37,051 nucleotides of DNA, taken from Bradyrhizobium iriomotense (GTDB taxonomy: Bacteria > Pseudomonadota > Alphaproteobacteria > Rhizobiales > Xanthobacteraceae). Numbering within the stretch: the stretch's first letter is position 1; the number at the start of each line of letters is the position of its first letter. The notes below the pieces were generated by a model, which was given only the letters and a program-made list of their open reading frames with translations, was not told where the DNA came from and made no database searches. This document shows positions 8,035-16,317 of the stretch, piece by piece. The stretch is taken from assembly GCF_018129405.1 (NCBI RefSeq), contig NZ_JAFCLP010000035.1:1-37051 (forward strand), written 5' to 3'. Made by a program: the position numbers and the translations under genes.

Positions 8035-10176
8035 ATGTTCAAATCGATCGCGAACACCGGAATTCGCACCCGGCTGCTCGGCGGCTTTGCGTTGATCTGC
8101 GGCCTGCTCGCGGCGACCGTGATCTACACCGTTGCCGCCGTCTCGGACATTTCGTCGCGGATCAGGGCGGTCGTGGACCAGCGTGCGCCGGTCGCGATTG
8201 CGAGCACGGAGCTCGTCGGCAATCTCTATTCCACGCTTTCGACGTTGCGCGGCTATCTGCTGACGGGCGATGCGCAGGGCAAGCGCGACCGGGCCGCCGT
8301 CTGGGCCGAGCTGGACCGCACGGCCGCCGCAGTCGACCGCATGGCGGAGGGCTTTTCCAGTCCACAGAACAAGACCAATTGGAGCGAAGCCAGGGCGCTG
8401 ATGGCGGAATTCCGCCAGGCCCAGGACAAGGCCGAGCTCGCCGCCTTCACCCCGTCGGCCTATCCGGCGAGCGAACTTCTGGCGAAAGAGGCCGCGCCGC
8501 TGATCGCGACCATGTTCGCCGAGATCACCGCGATGATCGACGAGGAGGAGGCGCTGGAGGCGACGCCGCAGCGCAAGCGCCTGCTCAAGACCTTTGCCGA
8601 TGTGCGCGGCAATCTTGCCGCCGCGGGATCGCAATTGCGCCTGTACGTGGCCTCGGGCGAGGCTGCCGATCGTGACAAGTTCGAAAAGCCGCTGGCGACC
8701 TTCAGGGCCGCGCTCGCATCGGTCGGCACCCAGGCGGATCTGCTCACCGAACGGCAGGCGACCGCATACCGGGCCATCGTCAAGGCGAACGAGGCCTTCA
8801 CCCCGCTGCCGCAGAAGATCTTCGCGATCCGCCAGACGCCGCAATGGAATATGCCGGTCTTCATCCTGTCCACCGAGGCCGCGCCGCGCGCCGCCCGCAT
8901 CCTCGATCTGCTCGATGGTCGCAAGGACGCCGACGGCAAGCGCTCCGGCGGTCTCAAGAGCGACCAGCAGTCGAAGCTCGCCGACGACGCCCGCAGCGTC
9001 GCCGACGCGGTCGAGCGATTGCTGCTGCTGCAATGGATCCTGCTCGCCGCGGGGCTTGCGCTCGCCATAGTGATTGCGATCCTGGTTGCGCGCTCCATCA
9101 CCCGTCCAATCGTCGAGCTGGTGGGTGATTCCGCGCGCCTGTCCGGCGGCGACACCAGTGTCGAATTCAGGACGGCCGAGCGCGGCGACGAGATCGGCGT
9201 GGTGTCGCAGGCGGTGGCCAAATTCCGCGACAACGTGATCGCCCAGCAGCAGGCGGCGGCGTCTCTCGCGCGCGAGGCGGAGGCGCGCGAAGCCGCCAAC
9301 CGCAACATGGAGGACGCGGTCGAGGAATTTCGCGCGACCTCGCACGACCTGCTCGCGCTGGTCGGCGAGAACGCGGGCACCATGCGGCAGACCGCGGAGA
9401 GCCTCGGTGGCATCGCCAATCATGCGACGAGCCAGGCCGCGTCCGCAGCGACCGCCTCCGAACAGACCGCCGTCAACGTCCAGACCGTCGCCGCCGCAGC
9501 CGAGCAGCTCGCGAGCTCCATCGTCGAGATCGGCCGGCAGATCGAACTGTCCAACAAGACCGTGCGCTCGGCGGGCGAGGTGACCGCGCGCTCGGAGAGC
9601 GAGATCGAGGGTCTCGCGCAAGCCGCGCAGAGCATCAGCTCGGTGGTCGATCTGATCCAGGCGATCGCGGCCCAGACCAACCTGCTGGCGCTCAACGCCA
9701 CCATCGAGGCCGCGCGCGCCGGCGAGGCCGGTCGCGGCTTTGCCGTGGTCGCGTCCGAGGTCAAGGCGCTGGCCGGCCAGACCCGCAATGCGACGCAGGA
9801 GATCGCCCAGCACGTTGCCGCGATCCAGAACTCGACGGGCAGCGCGGTCGCTTCCGTCAAGGAAGTCGCAACCGCCATGCGCCGGATCGACGAGGTGACC
9901 GCGGCGATCGCCAGCGCCGTCGAAGAGCAGGGCGCGGCGACGCGGGAGATCTCGCAGAACGTCCAGATGGCGGCGTCGGGAACGCAGACACTGGCAAGCA
10001 GCATCGGCACCGTCTCCGGCGCCATCGCGGAAACCAACCGCTCGGCCGACGACGTGATGGGGGCCGCGAACCACGTCTCGGGGGCGGCCGAACGCCTCGC
10101 CACCGAGGTCCAGGCCTTCTTCGTCAGGCTGCGCACCGGTCCGATGGAACGGCGCAGCGGCCGCGACGCCGCCTAG
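8035..10176 (+). CDS. Methyl-accepting chemotaxis protein
   Basis: A 713-residue chemoreceptor. Membrane helices at about 12-35 and 329-352 flank a periplasmic region of almost 300 mostly helical residues, longer than a simple four-helix bundle and closer to helical bimodular sensors. HAMP (about 352-405) and a signalling coiled coil follow. Its hairpin tip is unmistakable at about 542-580, with [20 protein letters not shown] and [15 protein letters not shown]. The C-terminus ends GRDAA and lacks the NWETF-type pentapeptide that tethers CheR in some receptors. The ATG has only a weak upstream ribosome binding site. It presumably feeds the CheA/CheW system whose genes start the window. The ligand is unknown. 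Its stop is 1 bp from the convergent GntR stop. Confidence 0.95.
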   Translation: MFKSIANTGIRTRLLGGFALICGLLAATVIYTVAAVSDISSRIRAVVDQRAPVAIASTELVGNLYSTLSTLRGYLLTGDAQGKRDRAAVWAELDRTAAAVDRMAEGFSSPQNKTNWSEARALMAEFRQAQDKAELAAFTPSAYPASELLAKEAAPLIATMFAEITAMIDEEEALEATPQRKRLLKTFADVRGNLAAAGSQLRLYVASGEAADRDKFEKPLATFRAALASVGTQADLLTERQATAYRAIVKANEAFTPLPQKIFAIRQTPQWNMPVFILSTEAAPRAARILDLLDGRKDADGKRSGGLKSDQQSKLADDARSVADAVERLLLLQWILLAAGLALAIVIAILVARSITRPIVELVGDSARLSGGDTSVEFRTAERGDEIGVVSQAVAKFRDNVIAQQQAAASLAREAEAREAANRNMEDAVEEFRATSHDLLALVGENAGTMRQTAESLGGIANHATSQAASAATASEQTAVNVQTVAAAAEQLASSIVEIGRQIELSNKTVRSAGEVTARSESEIEGLAQAAQSISSVVDLIQAIAAQTNLLALNATIEAARAGEAGRGFAVVASEVKALAGQTRNATQEIAQHVAAIQNSTGSAVASVKEVATAMRRIDEVTAAIASAVEEQGAATREISQNVQMAASGTQTLASSIGTVSGAIAETNRSADDVMGAANHVSGAAERLATEVQAFFVRLRTGPMERRSGRDAA

Positions 10177-10177
10177 T

Positions 10178-10891
10178 TCAATCGGTCAGATACTCCGGGT
10201 GGAGGCTCCGGATCTTGTCGAGCTCGCTCAGCGTGCCCGACAGATGCTTGCGCAGATGCTGTTGTGCGGCATCCGCGTCTGCGGCCTCGATCGCGCGCGT
10301 GATCAGCCTGTGGTGGCGCACGATGTTCTGGGCCTTGCCGGGTGAGGGCAGATGCAGCCGGCGCAGCCGGTCGATATGTCCGCTGCGGCTGCGCACCAGC
10401 GCCCAAAGCTCCTCCTTGCCGGCGGCCGCGTAAAGCTGGGCGTGGAAGTCGTTGTCGGCGGCCATGAAGGCCTCGAACTCGCCGGCTTTGGCGAATTGCT
10501 GCTGGAGGGCGATGGCGTGGTCGAGGCGGATGATCAGGGCCTCGTCATGCTTCTCCGCGAGCAGCCGGACGATCTCCAGCTCCAGCGCCTGGCGCAGGAA
10601 ATGCGCCTGCTGGGCGCGGCCGATGTCGATCCGGCTGACCACGGTCGCGTGCTGCGGAAATACGTCGACCAGACCTTCTTCCTCGAGCCGCATCAGGGCA
10701 TCGCGCACCGGCGTCGAGCTGATTCCGAACTGGGCGGCGAGCTCGGCGCGCGACAGTGGCGCGCCGGGCGGCAGTTCCAGCGCGATGATCGCATTGCGCA
10801 GCCGCTCGAACACCTGCGGCGCGGCTTGGCGGGCGCGGTCGAGCCGGGCGGGTCGTGACGCCGCGCGCGGCGCGGTATGGGCTGCTTCCAT
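10178..10891 (-). CDS. GntR-family transcriptional regulator, FadR/FCD subfamily
   Basis: A 237-residue regulator. A winged helix-turn-helix (about 22-90) contains LSRAELAAQFGISSTPVRDA, and an all-helical FCD effector domain (about 98-218) carries candidate metal ligands D146, H150, H172 and H193/H194. FCD regulators bind small organic acids and usually repress neighbouring catabolic genes. The ATG at 10889-10891 is preferred; a GTG at 10924 lies inside the palindromic operator and would be unusual. It is divergent from the transporter-dehydratase operon, with a perfect palindrome at 10917-10942 between the starts, so it very likely controls that operon and itself. The inducer is probably the transported acid or a breakdown product (inference). 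Confidence 0.93.
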   Translation of the reverse strand: MEAAHTAPRAASRPARLDRARQAAPQVFERLRNAIIALELPPGAPLSRAELAAQFGISSTPVRDALMRLEEEGLVDVFPQHATVVSRIDIGRAQQAHFLRQALELEIVRLLAEKHDEALIIRLDHAIALQQQFAKAGEFEAFMAADNDFHAQLYAAAGKEELWALVRSRSGHIDRLRRLHLPSPGKAQNIVRHHRLITRAIEAADADAAQQHLRKHLSGTLSELDKIRSLHPEYLTD

Positions 10892-10916
10892 ATGTCGGAT
10901 CTCGCGGGCTTGCCTT

Positions 10917-10942
10917 TGATGCACTAATATATTAGTGCATCA
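10917..10942. promoter_or_regulatory. Perfect 26-bp palindrome, probable GntR operator
   Basis: The half-site TGATGCACTAATA is followed directly by its exact reverse complement, centred between 10929 and 10930. It starts 26 bp upstream of the GntR ATG and ends 46 bp upstream of the binding-protein ATG. AT-rich symmetric cores are typical of FCD-type GntR operators. The core also contains hexamers resembling a -10 box on each strand, so bound repressor could block both promoters. Confidence 0.8.
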
Positions 10943-10988
10943 CTGGGGTCAACGCAGCACGACGCGCACCCGGAGGAAACACACAACA

Positions 10989-12005
10989 ATGATCAAGCAT
11001 CTTCGCAAGCGGCTTGCGGCCGCCGCCGTGATCGCCGCCGCACTCTTCGCGCCCCCGACGCAGGCCCAGCAGAAATCCGAGATCGCGCTATCGCGCCAGC
11101 CCGGCATTTTCTACATGCCGAGCCACATCATGGAGAAGCAGAAGCTGATCGAGAAGCACGCGGCAGCTCTCGGCGTTCCCGGCGTCGCTACCAAATGGAT
11201 CACCTTCTCCGGCGGCGGCGCACAGACCGACGCGCTGCTCGCAGGCGGCGTCGACATCCTCAACACCGGCACCGGCAATCTGCTGCTGCTGTGGGACCGC
11301 ACCCGCGGCGGCGTGAAGGGCATTGTCGCGACCTCGGCGCAGCCGATGACGCTGATCAGCCGCGACGCCAACATCAAGTCGATCAAGGATTTTGGCCCCA
11401 GCGACAAGATCGCGGTGCCGACCGTGAAGGTCTCGACCCAGGCGATCGTGCTGCAGATCGCGGCTGCCGAGGCCTTCGGCGCCGACCAATGGTCGAAGCT
11501 CGATGCCAACACGGTGCAGCTCGGCCATCCCGATGCCTATGCGGCGCTCGCCAATCCCAAGCACGAGGTGCACAACCACTTCTCGATCCCGCCCTTCACG
11601 TTCCTGGAATTGAAGAATGTGCCGGGCGCGCATGTCGTGCTGTCATCGCCCGACGTGATGGGCGGTCCGCTCAGCCAGGCGCAGTTCTTCACCACGACCA
11701 AGTTCGCCGACGCCAACCCGAAGATCATCCAGGCCGTGCGCGACGCGACCAAGGAGGCGCAGGACCTGATCCGCAGCGACACGAAGCAGGCGGTCGAGAT
11801 CTACAAGGAGATCACCGGCGACAAGACCTCGGTGGAAGAGCTGCTCGATCTGCTGAAAGAACCCGGCATGATGGAGTGGAATCTCGAGCCGCAGGGCACG
11901 ATGAAGTTCGCCGCCCATCTGTTCAAGACCGGCACGCTGAAGAACCAGCCCAAGGCCTGGACGGATTACTATCTCCCCGTCGCGCATGACCTGAAAGGCA
12001 ACTGA
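10989..12005 (+). CDS. ABC transporter substrate-binding protein, NMT1/SsuA/TauA-like
   Basis: A 338-residue periplasmic binding protein. The N-terminus has basic residues, a hydrophobic stretch and PPTQAQ, a good signal peptide with cleavage near residue 26. The mature protein has features of the nitrate/sulfonate/thiamine-precursor binding fold, including FSGGGAQTDALLAGGVDILN and a second lobe around DFGPSDKIAVPTVKVSTQ. It should deliver a small anionic substrate to the permease and ATPase encoded next. The ATG at 10989 follows GGAGG by about 11 bp. The TGA overlaps the next ATG (TGATG at 12003-12007). Family members bind sulfonates, nitrate or small carboxylates, and the substrate here cannot be read from sequence. 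The dehydratase downstream suggests a hydroxy acid. Confidence 0.9.
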   Translation: MIKHLRKRLAAAAVIAAALFAPPTQAQQKSEIALSRQPGIFYMPSHIMEKQKLIEKHAAALGVPGVATKWITFSGGGAQTDALLAGGVDILNTGTGNLLLLWDRTRGGVKGIVATSAQPMTLISRDANIKSIKDFGPSDKIAVPTVKVSTQAIVLQIAAAEAFGADQWSKLDANTVQLGHPDAYAALANPKHEVHNHFSIPPFTFLELKNVPGAHVVLSSPDVMGGPLSQAQFFTTTKFADANPKIIQAVRDATKEAQDLIRSDTKQAVEIYKEITGDKTSVEELLDLLKEPGMMEWNLEPQGTMKFAAHLFKTGTLKNQPKAWTDYYLPVAHDLKGN

Positions 12006-12766
12006 TGGCGCTGCTCGACGTCAGCGGCGTGACGCTGCGCTACAAGACCTCCAGCGCCGTCGTCACCGCCACGGAAAGGGTCTCGTTCACCGTCGACAAG
12101 TCCGACCGCTTCGTGCTGCTCGGACCGTCCGGCTGCGGCAAGTCGACCTTGCTCAAGGCCGTCGGCGGCTACATGACCCCGAGCGAGGGCCGTATGACGA
12201 TCAGCGATCGCGAGATCCACGGTCCCGGCGCCGACCGCATGATGATCTTCCAGGAGTTCGACCAGCTCCTGCCCTGGAAGAGCGTGCTCGCCAACGTCAT
12301 GTTTCCGCTGCTCACCGCGCGAAAACTGTCGCGCAAGGACGCCGAGGCGAAGGCGCGGGCCTATATCGAGAAGGTTGGCCTCACCCGCGTCGTCGATGCC
12401 TATCCGCACACGCTGTCCGGCGGCATGAAGCAGCGCGTCGCGATCGCGCGCGGCATGGCGATGGAGCCGGACATTCTGCTGATGGACGAGCCGTTCGCCG
12501 CGCTCGACGCGCTGACGCGCCGAACCTGCCAGGACGAATTGCTCCAGCTCTGGAGCGAGACCAAATTCACCGTGCTGTTCGTGACCCACTCGATCGCGGA
12601 GGCGATCCGCATCGGCAACCGCATCCTGCTCTTGTCGCCGCATCCCGGCCGCGTCAAGGCCGAGGTGATCGATGTCGACAAGGTTTCGAACGAAGACGGC
12701 AGCGCCGGCCGGCTTGAGAAGGAGATCCACGATCTCCTGTTCGCCGGCGAAGCCACCGCGCACTGA
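12005..12766 (+). CDS. ABC transporter ATP-binding protein, SsuB/TauB/NrtD-like
   Basis: A 253-residue cytoplasmic ATPase. Walker A GPSGCGKST is at 40-48, the Q-loop is in FQEFDQLLPW (about 82-91), the signature LSGGMKQR at 137-144, Walker B ILLMDEP at about 157-163, and the switch histidine is in VTHS near 195. All are intact. It energises import through the permease at 12778. Its start overlaps the stop of the binding-protein gene by one base, so translation is coupled. Confidence 0.95.
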   Translation: MALLDVSGVTLRYKTSSAVVTATERVSFTVDKSDRFVLLGPSGCGKSTLLKAVGGYMTPSEGRMTISDREIHGPGADRMMIFQEFDQLLPWKSVLANVMFPLLTARKLSRKDAEAKARAYIEKVGLTRVVDAYPHTLSGGMKQRVAIARGMAMEPDILLMDEPFAALDALTRRTCQDELLQLWSETKFTVLFVTHSIAEAIRIGNRILLLSPHPGRVKAEVIDVDKVSNEDGSAGRLEKEIHDLLFAGEATAH

Positions 12767-12777
12767 AGGAGCCTCTC

Positions 12778-13641
12778 ATGGGCGAAGCGAGAATATTGCT
12801 GCGTGACGCGCCGGTCGCCGCGGCCGCAGGTGCGGATGGGGTCGAGCGCAAGCTCAGCGTTGCCGAGCTGCTCTGGAACGACGGTTTTGTCCGCAAGACC
12901 GTCATCATCCTGTTCCTCGCCGCGGTCTGGGAAGCCTATGGCGTCGCTCTCGACAATCCGCTGCTGTTTCCGACGCTGCACGATACGGCCGTCACGCTTT
13001 ACGACCGCGTCAAGGACGGCACCATTCCCATGCGCGCCTGGGCCTCGCTCAAAGTGCTGTTCATGGGCTATTCCGCCGGCATCGTGCTCGCCGCGATCTT
13101 CACGATCCTCGCCATCTCCACGCGCATCGGCACCGACTTCCTGGAAACTGTCACGGCGATGTTCAACCCGTTGCCGGCGATCGCGCTGCTGCCGCTCGCG
13201 CTGATCTGGTTCGGGCTCGGCAATGGCAGCCTCGTCTTCGTGCTGATCCATTCGGTGCTGTGGCCGGTTGCGCTCAATACCCATTCCGGCTTCAAGAGCG
13301 TGTCCAACACGCTGCGCATGGTCGGGCGCAATTACGGCCTGCGCGGCCTGCCTTACGTAGCCAAGATCCTGATCCCCGCGGCCTTCGGCTCGATCCTAAC
13401 CGGCCTCAAGATCGGCTGGGCCTTTGCCTGGCGCACGCTGATCGCGGCCGAGCTGGTGTTCGGCGTGTCCTCAGGGCAAGGCGGGCTCGGCTGGTTCATC
13501 TTCGAGAACCGCAACCTCCTCGACATACCTGCGGTTTTCGCAGGCCTCTTGACGGTGATCATCATCGGGCTCTTTGTCGAGAACCTGATCTTCCGCGCCA
13601 TCGAGCGGAACACCGTCCAGAAATGGGGCACGCAATCATGA
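12778..13641 (+). CDS. ABC transporter permease, SsuC/TauC-like
   Basis: A 287-residue inner-membrane protein with about six hydrophobic segments between residues 40 and 275. The cytoplasmic coupling region corresponds to the stretch from PAAFGSILTGLKIGWAFAW to the following LIAAELVFG, as in binding-protein-dependent permeases of the sulfonate/taurine/nitrate group. The ATG has GAAGGAG just upstream, 11 bp after the ATPase stop. The last four bases (ATGA at 13638-13641) also contain the start of the dehydratase gene, which ties transport to catabolism. It presumably acts as a homodimer. Confidence 0.94.
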   Translation: MGEARILLRDAPVAAAAGADGVERKLSVAELLWNDGFVRKTVIILFLAAVWEAYGVALDNPLLFPTLHDTAVTLYDRVKDGTIPMRAWASLKVLFMGYSAGIVLAAIFTILAISTRIGTDFLETVTAMFNPLPAIALLPLALIWFGLGNGSLVFVLIHSVLWPVALNTHSGFKSVSNTLRMVGRNYGLRGLPYVAKILIPAAFGSILTGLKIGWAFAWRTLIAAELVFGVSSGQGGLGWFIFENRNLLDIPAVFAGLLTVIIIGLFVENLIFRAIERNTVQKWGTQS

Positions 13642-15374
13642 CCAAGAAGAAAACGCCCGACCAGCTCCGCAGCGCGCGCTGGTTCGCGCCCGACGATCTC
13701 CGCTCGTTCGGCCATCGCTCCCGCACCATGCAGATGGGCTACGCTCCGGAGGAGTGGAAGGACCGGCCGATCATCGCGATCCTCAACACCTGGTCGGACG
13801 CGCAGCCCTGCCACATGCACTTCAAGTCGCGCGTCGACGACGTCAAGCGCGGCATCCTGATGGCCGGCGGCCTGCCGCTGGAATTGCCGGCGCTGTCGCT
13901 GTCGGAATCGCTGCTCAAGCCGACCACCATGCTCTATCGCAACCTGCTGGCGATGGACGCGGAGGAGCTGCTCCGCAGCCATCCCGTCGACGGTGTGGTG
14001 CTGATGGGCGGCTGCGACAAGACCACGCCCGCGCTGCTCTTGGGCGCCACCTCCATGAACATCCCGGCGATCTATCTGCCGGCAGGCCCCATGCTGCGCG
14101 GCAACTGGAAGGGCAAGACGCTCGGCTCCGGTTCCGACGGCTGGAAATATTGGGATGAGCGGCGTGCCGGAAAGATCTCCGACAAGGATTGGCTCGATAT
14201 CGAAGCCGGTATCGCCCGCAGCTACGGCACGTGCATGACCATGGGCACCGCCTCGACCATGACCGCGATTGCCGAAGCGATCGGCATGACGCTGCCCGGC
14301 GCTTCCTCGATTCCCGCCGCCGACGCCAACCACATCCGCATGGCCTCCGAATGCGGCCGCCGCATCGTCGAGATGGTGTGGGAGGATCTGACGCCGAAGA
14401 CGATCCAGACCCGCAAGGCCTTCGAGAACGCCATTGCGGTCGCGATGGCGATGGGCTGCTCCACGAACGCAATCATCCATCTGATCGCGCAGGCCCGCCG
14501 CGCCGGCCAGGACATCGGGCTCGACGATTTCGAGAAGGCCAGCCGCAAGGTGCCTGTGATCGCCAACGTCAGGCCGAGCGGCGATGCGTACCTGATGGAA
14601 GACTTCTTCTATGCCGGTGGCCTGCCGGCGCTGATGGGCCAGATCAAGCCGCATCTGCATCTCGACTGCATCACCGTCACGGGCAAGACGCTGGGCGAGA
14701 ACATCGAGGGCGCCGAGGTCCACAATGCCGACGTGATCCGCTCGGTCGACGATCCCATCTACAAGGAGGGCGCCCTCGCCGTGCTGAAGGGCAATCTCGC
14801 GCCCGACGGCTGCGTCATCAAGCCTTCCGCCTGCGCGCCGCGCTTCCTCAAGCATACCGGCCCAGCGCTGGTGTTCGACGACTATCCCTCGATGAAGAAG
14901 GCGGTCGACGATCCCAACCTGGATGTCACCGAGGACCACATCCTCATCCTGCGCAACGCGGGACCGCAAGGTGGCCCGGGCATGCCGGAATGGGGCATGC
15001 TGCCGATCCCGACCAAGCTCGTGAAGCAGGGTGTGCGCGACATGGTGCGGATTTCCGACGCACGCATGAGCGGCACCAGCTACGGCGCCTGCATCCTGCA
15101 CGTCTCGCCGGAATCCTACATCGGCGGTCCGCTGGCGTTGGTGCAGAACGGCGACCGCATCACGCTCGATGTCGCCGCGCGCACCATCAATCTCGATGTC
15201 CCCGAGGCCGAGCTTGCAAAGCGCCGCGCCGCCTGGAAGCAGCCCGAGCGCCGCTTCGAGCGCGGCTATGGCTGGATGTTCACCAAGCATATCAAGCAGG
15301 CCAATGACGGCTGCGACTTCGACTTCCTCGAGACCGATTTCGGCGCGCCGATCGGCGAGCCGTCGATTTACTAA
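13638..15374 (+). CDS. IlvD/Edd-family dehydratase, probably a sugar-acid (aldonate) dehydratase
   Basis: A 578-residue iron-sulfur dehydratase. Cluster ligands are C58 (SDAQPCHMH), C126 (GGCDKTTPA) and C199 (YGTCMTMGTAS). The Mg-binding DK pair is at 127-128, and the catalytic serine region is RISDARMSGTSYG. Length and motifs resemble L-arabinonate-type pentonate dehydratases better than biosynthetic dihydroxyacid dehydratase, judged from remembered family sequences. The reaction would convert a 2,3-dihydroxy acid to a 2-keto-3-deoxy acid. Its start overlaps the permease stop (ATGA), so the substrate is probably what the transporter imports. The exact acid cannot be assigned. Confidence 0.88.
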   Translation: MTKKKTPDQLRSARWFAPDDLRSFGHRSRTMQMGYAPEEWKDRPIIAILNTWSDAQPCHMHFKSRVDDVKRGILMAGGLPLELPALSLSESLLKPTTMLYRNLLAMDAEELLRSHPVDGVVLMGGCDKTTPALLLGATSMNIPAIYLPAGPMLRGNWKGKTLGSGSDGWKYWDERRAGKISDKDWLDIEAGIARSYGTCMTMGTASTMTAIAEAIGMTLPGASSIPAADANHIRMASECGRRIVEMVWEDLTPKTIQTRKAFENAIAVAMAMGCSTNAIIHLIAQARRAGQDIGLDDFEKASRKVPVIANVRPSGDAYLMEDFFYAGGLPALMGQIKPHLHLDCITVTGKTLGENIEGAEVHNADVIRSVDDPIYKEGALAVLKGNLAPDGCVIKPSACAPRFLKHTGPALVFDDYPSMKKAVDDPNLDVTEDHILILRNAGPQGGPGMPEWGMLPIPTKLVKQGVRDMVRISDARMSGTSYGACILHVSPESYIGGPLALVQNGDRITLDVAARTINLDVPEAELAKRRAAWKQPERRFERGYGWMFTKHIKQANDGCDFDFLETDFGAPIGEPSIY

Positions 15375-15378
15375 CCCC

Positions 15379-15474
15379 GTCGTTCCGGGGCGCGAAGCGA
15401 ACCCGGAACCTCGAGATTCTCAGGTGCGCAATTGCGCACCGTAGTTCGATGCTTACGCATCGCCCCGGAATGAC
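15379..15474. repeat. Palindromic repeat with GTGCGCAATTGCGCAC core, copy 1
   Basis: An inverted repeat between GTCGTTCCGGGGCG on the left and CGCCCCGGAATGAC on the right. An internal perfect 18-bp palindrome at 15423-15440 is centred on AATT. It sits between the dehydratase and RraA genes, inside a probable operon, where it could reduce downstream expression or stabilise the upstream mRNA. A related, fully symmetric copy is at 21396-21439. Confidence 0.8.
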
Positions 15475-15490
15475 AGATGAGGATATACAA

Positions 15491-16210
15491 ATGACAAAAC
15501 TCAGCGAAGCCACCCGCAACAAGCTCAGATCCGTCTCCACCGCCACGGTCGCAACCGCGCTGTTCAAGCGCGGCCTGCGTATCCAGATGATCCAGGACGT
15601 GCATCCTGTCGGCGCCGACCAGCCGACCATGGTCGGTGAGGCCTTCACGCTGCGCTACATGCCGGCGCGCGAGGACCTCAACACCATCGACGTGTTCAAG
15701 GACCGTTCGCATCCGCAGCGCAAGGCGGTCGAGGACTGTCCGCCCGGCGCCGTGCTGGTGATGGACAGCCGCAAGGACGCCCGCGCGGCCTCGGCCGGCG
15801 CGATCCTGGTGACGCGGTTGATGAAGCGCGGCGTCGCCGGCGTCGTCACCGATGGCGGCTTTCGCGATTCCGCCGAGATCGCCAAGCTCGGCATTCCCGC
15901 CTATCACCATCGTCCCAGCGCGCCGACCAATCTGACGCTGCACCAGGCGATCGAGATCAACGTGCCGATCGGTTGCGGCGATGCGCCGGTGTTTCCCGGC
16001 GACGTCATCCTCGGCGATGCCGACGGCGTCATCGTGATTCCCGCGCATCTCGCCGACGAGATCGCCAGCGAAACCTTCGAGATGACCGCGTTCGAGGATT
16101 TCGTCACCGAGGAAGTCGGCAAGGGCCGCGGCATTTTCGGTCTCTATCCGGCGACCGATCCGCAGACGCTCACTGATTTTGCGGCATGGCGGAAGAAGAA
16201 CGGGAGGTAG
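15491..16210 (+). CDS. RraA-family protein, candidate class II pyruvate aldolase
   Basis: A 239-residue protein of the RraA/HMG-aldolase fold. The motif DGGFRD at 121-126 supplies the substrate arginine R125 and metal-binding D126, and SAGAILVTRLMKRG (about 101-114) is the preceding conserved region. True RraA proteins, which regulate RNase E, are usually shorter (about 160 residues). Longer members include aldolases that cleave 4-hydroxy-4-methyl-2-oxoglutarate or similar acids to pyruvate. Following a sugar-acid dehydratase, cleavage of a 2-keto-3-deoxy acid is a sensible guess. The ATG at 15491 has GAGGA about 8 bp upstream. A repeat at 15379-15474 separates it from the dehydratase gene. 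Confidence 0.85.
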   Translation: MTKLSEATRNKLRSVSTATVATALFKRGLRIQMIQDVHPVGADQPTMVGEAFTLRYMPAREDLNTIDVFKDRSHPQRKAVEDCPPGAVLVMDSRKDARAASAGAILVTRLMKRGVAGVVTDGGFRDSAEIAKLGIPAYHHRPSAPTNLTLHQAIEINVPIGCGDAPVFPGDVILGDADGVIVIPAHLADEIASETFEMTAFEDFVTEEVGKGRGIFGLYPATDPQTLTDFAAWRKKNGR

Positions 16211-16227
16211 CTCAGCAACGCACTGCC

Positions 16228-16313
16228 GTAGCCCGGATGGAGCGCAGCGCAATCCGGGAACGGTCTTGCCAGCTGTACGAATCCCGGATTTCGCTGCGCT
16301 CCATCCGGGCTAC
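16228..16313. repeat. Intergenic palindromic repeat, GTAGCCCGG family, copy 2
   Basis: The arms begin GTAGCCCGGATGGAGCGCAG and end with the near reverse complement finishing CATCCGGGCTAC. It fills the gap between the convergent RraA gene and peptidase gene and probably forms a bidirectional hairpin. No T-run follows. Confidence 0.85.
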
Positions 16314-16317
16314 GAAG

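Noticed and set aside
7915-10074. 719-codon open frame on the minus strand
   Set aside because: It is a shadow of the chemoreceptor gene, whose signalling domain is unmistakable on the plus strand.
13260-13637. Upstream extension of the dehydratase frame
   Set aside because: It overlaps the permease gene in another frame and reads as Arg-rich noise. The ATG at 13638 in the ATGA overlap is the true start.
15491-16210. Calling this gene a true RNase E regulator RraA
   Set aside because: It is longer than typical RraA and follows a dehydratase, which points to an aldolase-type function. The name alone would mislead.
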